Source: CAIWHR01 sp963724975
GTDB taxonomy: Bacteria > Pseudomonadota > Gammaproteobacteria > Burkholderiales > Casimicrobiaceae
NCBI GenBank assembly: GCA_963724975.1
Contig: CAVRXB010000001.1
Span: 310,001 to 374,000, forward strand
Length of the DNA: 64,000 bases
Direction of reading: 5' to 3'
The translations under genes and the position numbers were made by a program. How positions within the stretch are numbered: the stretch's first letter is position 1; each line of letters opens with the position of its first letter. The notes below the pieces were generated by a model that saw only the letters and a list, made by a program, of their open reading frames with translations, was not told the DNA's origin and did not search any database. Shown piece after piece: positions 58,658 to 64,000 of this stretch.

Positions 58658-59490
58658 ACGACCTGGTTGCCCCTTCGGCGCTGACGCCGGCGTCGTACAA
58701 GTCGAGCTACAAACCGATCTGGTGTCCCGGCTGCGGCGACTTCTCGGTGCTCTCCGCCCTGACTAAAGCGCTCGCCAAGATCGGCGTCCCGCCCGAGCGG
58801 GTCGCCGTCGTCTCGGGCATCGGCTGTTCGTCGCGCATCCCCGCGTACACGACGTGCTACGGCTTCCACGGCATCCACGGGCGTGCGCTGCCGGCCGCCA
58901 CGGGACTCAAGGTCGCGCGGCCGGATCTGACAGTTATCGTCACCGGCGGCGACGGCGACGGTTACTCGATTGGTGGCAATCACTTTCTGCACGCTTGCCG
59001 GCGCAACGTCGACATGACCTACATCGTGATGGACAACCACGTTTACGGAATGACGAAGGGGCAGCCCTCGCCCACCACGGAGCCCGACTGGGACTCGAAG
59101 CTCTCTCCCGGGGGCACCGGGGTGCGCTCGTTCCATCCGCTGGTCATCGCGCTTGCCTCGGGCGCGAACTTTGTCGCGCGCGCATTTGCGGGCGACCCGA
59201 ACGGCGCTGCCGAAATCATCGCGCAGGCAATCCGCCATCCCGGTTTCGCGTTCGTCGAGGTACTCTCGCCGTGCGTCACGTTCCGACCCGAGCAGCGCGA
59301 GTGGAAGCAACTCGCGCATTCCGCACCAGTCAGCGAGACCAGCGATCCTGCCCGCGCGGCCCGGCGAATCATGACCGACGACGGCTTCAACATCGGCGTG
59401 CTGTACGCCGGCAGCCGCCGCCCGTATCCGGCACGGGTCGACGAGTCCAAAACATTTGCCGCAGACCTTGAAGTGGAGTTCGAACTATGA
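58654..59490 (+). CDS. korB: 2-oxoglutarate:ferredoxin oxidoreductase, beta subunit
   Basis: TPP- and cluster-binding subunit, 278 residues. PIWCPGCGDFSVLSAL and GIGCSSRIPAYT carry the cluster cysteines. VTGGDGDGYSIGGNHFLHAC followed by VMDNHVYGMTKGQPSPTT is the TPP/Mg site (GDG...N). A later CVTF cysteine completes the set. It overlaps korA and the ferritin-like gene by four bases on each side, so all three are coupled. No separate delta-type ferredoxin subunit is present; the ferredoxin gene at the end of the bcr operon fills that role. Confidence 0.93.
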   Translation: MNDLVAPSALTPASYKSSYKPIWCPGCGDFSVLSALTKALAKIGVPPERVAVVSGIGCSSRIPAYTTCYGFHGIHGRALPAATGLKVARPDLTVIVTGGDGDGYSIGGNHFLHACRRNVDMTYIVMDNHVYGMTKGQPSPTTEPDWDSKLSPGGTGVRSFHPLVIALASGANFVARAFAGDPNGAAEIIAQAIRHPGFAFVEVLSPCVTFRPEQREWKQLAHSAPVSETSDPARAARRIMTDDGFNIGVLYAGSRRPYPARVDESKTFAADLEVEFEL

Positions 59491-60128
59491 GTCGTGTGAT
59501 CGCCCGTGCGCGCAAGACCGTGACACGAAATCCCGTCGCGAAGACACCTCCCGTCAAGCGGAACGCTCCAATGGGGCCGGCAAGAAAAGCCGGCGCGCAG
59601 TCAGCCGAATCCGGGATCGTGGCGCCGCGCTCGCTGATCGATTTCATGGCGCAGGCGTGGGAGATGGAGATCGAAGCCGCGCAACGCTACTCGGATCTCG
59701 CCGACGCGATGGAGATGCACAACAATCCAGGGGTCGCGGCGATGTTCCGCACAATGGCGAACTATGAAAGCAAACACGCCGACGAGATCATGGCGACGAT
59801 GGGCTGGTCGGAGTCGCCGCCGCTGACGCCGCGGAACAGCGCCTGGCCAAGCCACGAACCTCCGGAGACGACGCCTGTCGACGCTGTGCATTACCTGATG
59901 CAACCGTGGCACGCATTGCAGCTCGCACTCGCTGCCGAACAGCGTGCCGAGCGCTTTTTTGCGGAGTTGGCACGCGTCGCGACCGTTGCCGCGGTGCGCG
60001 ATGCAGCACGCGAACTGCAGGCCGAGGAAAAGGAGCACGTCGCACTCGTGCGCGCGTGGATGAAGAAGGTGCCGAAACCGCGCAGCGACTGGGCGGTCGA
60101 CCCCGACCCCCCTCTCTACACCGATTGA
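59487..60128 (+). CDS. Ferritin-like (rubrerythrin-type) diiron protein
   Basis: A 213-residue protein. After a basic N-terminal tail of ~45 residues comes a four-helix bundle with diiron-type ligands: AWEMEIEAAQRYSDLADAM, NYESKHADEIMATMGW, ALAAEQRAERFFAEL and LQAEEKEHVALVRAWM. Such proteins remove peroxide or oxygen or store iron. Translational coupling to korB puts it in the same transcript as the oxygen-sensitive oxidoreductase, suggesting protection against oxygen traces. No rubredoxin domain is present. Confidence 0.82.
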   Translation: MSRVIARARKTVTRNPVAKTPPVKRNAPMGPARKAGAQSAESGIVAPRSLIDFMAQAWEMEIEAAQRYSDLADAMEMHNNPGVAAMFRTMANYESKHADEIMATMGWSESPPLTPRNSAWPSHEPPETTPVDAVHYLMQPWHALQLALAAEQRAERFFAELARVATVAAVRDAARELQAEEKEHVALVRAWMKKVPKPRSDWAVDPDPPLYTD

Positions 60129-60138
60129 AGGGGCGCAC

Positions 60139-60534
60139 GTGGAAGTCCTGCTGCCGAAAGGCTGGGCGCAGCCGATCGGATACGCGAACGGAATCGCCGT
60201 CGAACCCGGCCGGATCGTTTTTATCGCCGGACAAGTCGGTTGGGACGCGCACCAGCGGTTTTATTCGGCGGAGATCGCGCCCCAGTTCGATCAGGCGCTC
60301 GCCAACGTCCTTGCAGTGCTCGCCGAAGCCGGCGGCGAAGTACGCCACATTTGCCGGATGACCGCGTATTGCTCGGACAAGCCGGCATATCTCGCAGCGC
60401 GCCGTGAGATGGGCGCGATCTGGCGCCGCCGGATGGGCACGCATTATCCGGCGATGAGCATGGTCTTCGTCTCCGACCTCCTCGACAGCCCGGCGAAGAT
60501 CGAGCTCGAAGCTACGGCGGTGGTGGCGGCGTGA
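60139..60534 (+). CDS. RidA-family protein
   Basis: A 131-residue YjgF/YER057c/UK114-fold protein: GIAVEPGRIVFIAGQVGWD at the N-terminus, FDQALANVLAVLAEAGGEV, and the C-terminal YPAMSMVFVSDLLDSPAKIELEA (landmark near residue 105). RidA enzymes hydrolyse reactive enamines/imines; homologues placed in aromatic-degradation loci may act on pathway intermediates instead. The archetypal arginine is not obvious (VSDL in place of VARL). GTG 60139 is the start, ten bases after the ferritin-like gene. Confidence 0.85.
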   Translation: MEVLLPKGWAQPIGYANGIAVEPGRIVFIAGQVGWDAHQRFYSAEIAPQFDQALANVLAVLAEAGGEVRHICRMTAYCSDKPAYLAARREMGAIWRRRMGTHYPAMSMVFVSDLLDSPAKIELEATAVVAA

Positions 60535-60556
60535 TGCCGCAAGTAAAGTGCACCCG

Positions 60557-60583
60557 ATGCAATTGAAGGACAAGATCGCGTAG
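60557..60583 (+). pseudogene. Truncated dehydrogenase (SDR) start remnant
   Basis: An ATG followed by MQLKDKIA and an immediate TAG stop. MQLKDKIAxVTGG is the usual beginning of short-chain dehydrogenases such as 3-oxoacyl reductases, but nothing of the Rossmann motif follows. It may be the residue of a deletion that brought the thioesterase gene next to ridA, or chance. Confidence 0.3.
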
Positions 60584-60620
60584 AGGTCGAATGTCGCGCA
60601 ATCCAGCCGGCGTGATCGGG

Positions 60621-61040
60621 CTACATCTGGAAACGCACCAGCTTCTCGCGCAGCTGCAGCGAGAATGGCACCGGCCGGTGCGCGTCAAGCGACGCGAGGA
60701 CAACGACGAGAGTCGCGCGCACTCGCACCTCGTCTTTCGCCCGCGCGTCCACGGCCAGCGTGAGCGAGCTGTTGCCGATCTTCTTCACGGCGAGCCGGAA
60801 GCGCAGCACTTCTCCGACCTTCGAGGGCGACAGGAAGTCGCACTCGATGTGTGCCATCGGCACGCCGAGCCGGTCGATCGCGTGGAAGTCCCCGAAGTCG
60901 ATGCCGAGACCGCCGTTGAACCAGTCCTCGACCAGTTCGTTGAACAGGATGAAGTACTGCGGGTAGAACACGATGCCCGCCGGATCGCAGTGGTGGAACC
61001 GGATCAGCTTGTCGGTTTCGAACGGTGCGAAAGTCGTCAT
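60621..61040 (-). CDS. Acyl-CoA thioesterase (4-hydroxybenzoyl-CoA thioesterase-like)
   Basis: A 139-residue hot-dog-fold protein. The family start IRFHHCDPAGIVFYPQYF carries the catalytic Asp of the 4-hydroxybenzoyl-CoA thioesterase group, and the central helix is LVEDWFNGGLG. It could release aromatic or alicyclic acids when CoA is trapped. It is transcribed downstream of the alpha/beta hydrolase gene and converges with ridA. ATG 61040. Confidence 0.87.
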   Translation of the reverse strand: MTTFAPFETDKLIRFHHCDPAGIVFYPQYFILFNELVEDWFNGGLGIDFGDFHAIDRLGVPMAHIECDFLSPSKVGEVLRFRLAVKKIGNSSLTLAVDARAKDEVRVRATLVVVLASLDAHRPVPFSLQLREKLVRFQM

Positions 61041-61071
61041 GGCTTTGCGAAATCCGTAGCGGACGAGAGCA

Positions 61072-61845
61072 TCACGACGTGACGCGGTCGACGAACCGCG
61101 TGATGGCGTCCTGGACAGCCTCCGGCTGGTCTTTGTGCAGAGAGTGCCGGCAATCCGCGAGCTCGACGAGCTCGATGTCGCGCACCTGCGAACCGATTCG
61201 CCGCATCTGCTCCATGGTCCCGTATTCATCGTCCTCGCCCTGGATTGCGAGCACCGGGCACGCGATGCGCGGCAGGTAGACCTCGATGTTCCAGGCGCGG
61301 AAATCGGGATGAAGCCAGATCCGGTTCCAGCCCCAGAACACCCCGTCGACATCGGCGTGATGGCGCGCGAGCTTCGCCCGGAAGTTGGTGGTTTCGTAGG
61401 CGACCTTGGACTCCTCGATGCTCGCGACCGAGAGGTCCTCGACCAGCACGTGCGCCGCCAGCGTGACGACGGCGGCAACGGGCCGGATCGCAGCGCCGGC
61501 ATGAATCAGCGCGATGGAGCCTCCGTCACTATGGCCGACGAGGATTGGTCGCGCAATCGCGAGCTTGTCCAGCAGCTCCGGCAATGCGTGCAGCGCCTCG
61601 TTGTGCATGTAGTCGACTCGGCGCGGCGCGGTCAGCGGATCGGATTTTCCATAACCATGGCGCGAATAGACGAGCGCGTCGCATCCGGTTGCGTGCGCCA
61701 GGCGGCTCGGAAAGTCGCGCCACATTGAAAGGGAACCCAGGCCTTCGTGCAGCAGCACAAGCGATGGCCGGGCTTTCCCGCCGACGTCGATCCGCTCGTA
61801 TTCAATGCGTTGGCCACCCACCTCGGTAAACACGGCGCTCCTCAC
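61072..61845 (-). CDS. Alpha/beta-hydrolase
   Basis: A 257-residue alpha/beta-hydrolase. VLLHEGLGSLSMWRDFP is the oxyanion-hole strand, VGHSDGGSIALIHA the nucleophile elbow (Ser), VLAIQGEDDEYGTMEQM supplies the Asp, and DCRHSLHKDQPEAV the His. It resembles the BoxB-region/MhpC-like C-C or ester hydrolases found in aromatic pathways; the exact substrate is unknown. GTG 61845 overlaps the livF stop (GTGA), so it belongs to the transporter operon. Confidence 0.83.
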   Translation of the reverse strand: MRSAVFTEVGGQRIEYERIDVGGKARPSLVLLHEGLGSLSMWRDFPSRLAHATGCDALVYSRHGYGKSDPLTAPRRVDYMHNEALHALPELLDKLAIARPILVGHSDGGSIALIHAGAAIRPVAAVVTLAAHVLVEDLSVASIEESKVAYETTNFRAKLARHHADVDGVFWGWNRIWLHPDFRAWNIEVYLPRIACPVLAIQGEDDEYGTMEQMRRIGSQVRDIELVELADCRHSLHKDQPEAVQDAITRFVDRVTS

Positions 61846-62555
61846 ACTCCGAGGTGCTTGTGCAGCAGTTCAGGCTGCGCGAGCAGCGTTGCGCTGTCGC
61901 CCTGGAACACGATGCGCCCCTTCACGAGAATGACGTTGCGGTTGGCGATCGCAGTCACTGCCGCATGGTTCTTGTCGACGATAAGCGCCGCGATCCCATG
62001 GCCGCGGATATCGTCAATGATCCGCCAGATCTCCTTCGCGATCTGCGGCGCGAGGCCTTCGGTCGCCTCGTCGAGAATAAGCAGATCGGGGTTGGTCATC
62101 AGCGCACGGCCGATCGTCAGCATTTGCTGTTCGCCGCCCGAGAGCCTCCAGCCGCCCTGTTCCAGCCGCTCTGTCAGGCGGGGAAAGGTCGCGAGCACGC
62201 GATCGTACGTCCAGTCGCTGCGGCCCTCGGGACCCGCGCGCGCCGACATGACGAGATTCTCTCGCACCGTCAGATTCGGAAAGATCCCGCGCCCTTCGGG
62301 AACGTAGGCGATCCCCTTGCGCGCAACGAGGAACGGTTCCGCGCCGGTCATGGGCGTTCCGCAGACGAAGACCTCGCCGTGCCGCGGCTTCACGATGCCC
62401 AGCATGCTGCGGATCAGCGTGCTCTTCCCCATGCCGTTGCGGCCCATCAACCCAACCGTCTCGCCGCGGTCGATGCGAAAGTCGATGCCGTGCAGGATGT
62501 GACTCGCGCCGTAATACGCGTGCAGCTCGCGCGCCTCGAGGATCGCTTCGCTCAT
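61842..62555 (-). CDS. livF: Branched-chain-type ABC transporter ATPase
   Basis: A 237-residue nucleotide-binding protein of the LivF type: Walker A GRNGMGKSTLIRSML, the YVPEGRGIFPNLTVRENL stretch typical of LivF, signature LSGGEQQMLTIGRAL and Walker B LLILDEATEGLAP. In aromatic degraders such transporters often take up benzoate and related acids instead of amino acids; the neighbouring genes favour this. ATG 62555 is preferred to an in-frame ATG 18 bases earlier. Confidence 0.9.
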   Translation of the reverse strand: MSEAILEARELHAYYGASHILHGIDFRIDRGETVGLMGRNGMGKSTLIRSMLGIVKPRHGEVFVCGTPMTGAEPFLVARKGIAYVPEGRGIFPNLTVRENLVMSARAGPEGRSDWTYDRVLATFPRLTERLEQGGWRLSGGEQQMLTIGRALMTNPDLLILDEATEGLAPQIAKEIWRIIDDIRGHGIAALIVDKNHAAVTAIANRNVILVKGRIVFQGDSATLLAQPELLHKHLGV

Positions 62556-62590
62556 TGAATCGAACTCACGCAAAGGCTCATCACGAGACC

Positions 62591-63343
62591 TTATTCCACT
62601 GCGTCACCCAGGTACGCCTGGCGGACCGCCGGGCTTGCGCGGATCTGTTGCGGCGAGCCGCTCTCCAGAACCTGCCCGTTCACCATGACGGTGATCCGAT
62701 CGGCGACGGCGAAGACCGCATCCATGTCGTGCTCGACCAGCAGCAACGCGTGGTCCGGCGTGATTTTCTTCAGAAGCTTGACCATGCGCGCCGCCTCCTC
62801 GGAGCCCATACCCGCGAGCGGCTCGTCGAGCAGCAATACCTCTGGAGCGGTTGCGAGCACCATCGCGATCTCGAGCTGGCGCTGCTCGCCGTGCGAGAGC
62901 GCAGAAGCAACCATTTCCGAACGTCCCGAAAGTCCCGCCGCTTCGAGGGCGTCGCGCGCCGCCGCGCAAACCGGCGCATAGGCGACCGCATCGGAGGCGA
63001 TATGGAGGGCGCGCGGAATTCGCGACTGCGCGGCGAGCCGGCAATTCTCGAACGCAGTGAAGGCGAGAAATATGTTCGTCTTCTGGAAGCTGCGACCGAT
63101 GCCGATGCGCGATCGGCGGTCGGGCGACAGTCGTGTGATGTCCTCTCCCTTGTAGCGGATGCTGCCTGCGGAAGCGGCAAGCTCGCCCGACAGCAAGTTG
63201 ATGAGCGTCGTCTTGCCGGCGCCGTTGGGGCCCAGCACCGCGTGCAACCGGCCCTTCTCCAGTTCGATGGCGACCTCGCTGACGGCCATCAAGCCGCCAA
63301 ACCGCCGGCAAAGGCCGCGCGTCACGAGTATCGACTCACTCAT
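62591..63343 (-). CDS. livG: Branched-chain-type ABC transporter ATPase
   Basis: A 250-residue nucleotide-binding protein of the LivG type: Walker A GPNGAGKTTLINLLSG, GIGRSFQKTNIFLAFTAFEN, signature LSHGEQRQLEIAMVLA and Walker B VLLLDEPLAGMGSEE. It pairs with LivF below and overlaps the livM stop by eight bases upstream, so it forms the usual M-G-F order. Confidence 0.9.
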   Translation of the reverse strand: MSESILVTRGLCRRFGGLMAVSEVAIELEKGRLHAVLGPNGAGKTTLINLLSGELAASAGSIRYKGEDITRLSPDRRSRIGIGRSFQKTNIFLAFTAFENCRLAAQSRIPRALHIASDAVAYAPVCAAARDALEAAGLSGRSEMVASALSHGEQRQLEIAMVLATAPEVLLLDEPLAGMGSEEAARMVKLLKKITPDHALLLVEHDMDAVFAVADRITVMVNGQVLESGSPQQIRASPAVRQAYLGDAVE

Positions 63344-64000
63344 CTTCGTTGCCGCCGATCAGCTTGCGCTTGAAGCGTCCCGCCACGCTCGCGAGGCCGC
63401 CGGGCAGGAAGATCACCAGCGCGATGATCGTGGCGCCGAGCAGAAGCTGCCAATGCGTCGTCATCGACGAGTAGATCTCCTGCAGCGCGACGAACGCCAC
63501 GGCGCCGACGACCGCGCCGTACAGGCTGCCCTGCCCGCCCAGTATCAGCATCAGCAGCACGTTGCCCGACTGGTGCCAGGACAGGAGCTCGGGATTCACG
63601 AATCCGAACTGCAACGCGGACAGGTAGCCTGCTAAACCCGCGAGCGCGCCGGCAATCGCGAAGCTTGCAAGCTTGTAGCGGTAGACCGGAAACCCGAGCG
63701 AGCGCAACCGGTGCTCGTTGCTGCGAATGCCCTGCAGCGCCCGGCCGAACGGCGAGCGAAGCAGCATGCGCAGGAACAAGAACACGACGAGCATGGCGGC
63801 GAAGACGAAATAGTAGAACTGCGTTGTGTTCGCGAGGTCGAACGGCGTCACACCGCCGATGGTCGCGACCGGCTTGAAGTTCATGCTGATCCCGTCGGAA
63901 CCGCGGCCGAACTTCGTATCGTGGAACACGAAATAGAACATCTGCGCGAAGGCGAGCGTGACCATGATGAAGTAGATGCCCTTCACCCGGACGACGAAGA
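63336..64000 (-). CDS. livM: Branched-chain-type ABC transporter permease (partial, 5' end outside window)
   Basis: The C-terminal ~220 residues of a LivM permease, cut by the window edge. It shows several helices and the conserved FGRALQGIRSNEHRLRSLGF loop that contacts the ATPases, plus GGQGSLYGAVVGAVAFVALQE. Reading continues open to base 64000. LivH and the binding protein, if present, lie beyond. Confidence 0.88.
   Translation of the reverse strand, partial: FVVRVKGIYFIMVTLAFAQMFYFVFHDTKFGRGSDGISMNFKPVATIGGVTPFDLANTTQFYYFVFAAMLVVFLFLRMLLRSPFGRALQGIRSNEHRLRSLGFPVYRYKLASFAIAGALAGLAGYLSALQFGFVNPELLSWHQSGNVLLMLILGGQGSLYGAVVGAVAFVALQEIYSSMTTHWQLLLGATIIALVIFLPGGLASVAGRFKRKLIGGNEDE

Overview
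The window reads as part of a high-GC genome from a facultatively anaerobic proteobacterium. A Thauera/Azoarcus-like betaproteobacterium is the best guess from the ATP-dependent benzoyl-CoA reductase genes, but this is not proven. Codon use is uniform except in the 7.6-14.3 kb stretch, which looks more AT-rich and gene-poor by eye. No rRNA, tRNA, IS element or CRISPR array was recognised.

Layout. (1) 1-7582, plus strand: the 3' end of a complex I operon, nuoG(partial)HIJKLMN, with a one-base frame disruption in nuoN. (2) 7583-13852: an accessory stretch with a membrane-anchored trypsin-like protease, an overlapping secreted protein, a MORN-repeat secreted protein and long empty intergenic regions. 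(3) 13853-22135: anaerobic carbon and respiratory genes. These are a cNMP-domain protein, malic enzyme, an orphan 2-oxoacid:ferredoxin oxidoreductase alpha subunit, a block of 14-bp tandem repeats, an FNR box, a Wolinella-type fumarate reductase frdCAB and an FNR-like regulator. (4) 22273-26610, minus strand: a compact operon that looks like a RiPP or peptide-derived-cofactor pathway. It encodes a PqqD-like protein, a radical SAM enzyme, a MenA/UbiA-type prenyltransferase, a second radical SAM enzyme, a 50-residue precursor-like peptide missed by length filters, and a third, frameshifted, radical SAM gene. This is the most novel element of the window. (5) 26902-43954: cell-surface polysaccharide genes (methyltransferase, acyltransferase, asparagine synthase, Wzm/Wzt-type ABC exporter, sulfatase-like protein, sulfotransferase/coiled-coil fusion, two large glycosyltransferases, HdeD-like protein, GT2). 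(6) 44013-48690: small redox/oxygen-related genes (UBP zinc finger, GFA, Rrf2, GNATs, hemerythrin, MIP18-type, NnrS-like). (7) 48710-60534: the benzoyl-CoA pathway, had-oah-dch-bcrCBAD-ferredoxin on the minus strand and korAB-ferritin-like-ridA diverging from it. (8) 60621-64000: thioesterase, alpha/beta hydrolase and a branched-chain-type ABC transporter (livF, livG, partial livM).

How it fits together. KorAB would oxidise 2-oxoglutarate and reduce the 2[4Fe-4S] ferredoxin, which feeds BcrABCD. Dch, Had and Oah then take the dienoyl-CoA to ring opening. The had/bcr-kor divergent promoter and the hemerythrin promoter share an almost identical 22-bp palindrome lying close to an FNR box, which suggests one dedicated regulator plus FNR. 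A third FNR box precedes frdCAB. The radical SAM/prenyltransferase operon lies directly beyond the frd-fnr locus, so a peptide-derived, possibly prenylated, redox cofactor for anaerobic respiration is a reasonable but untested idea.
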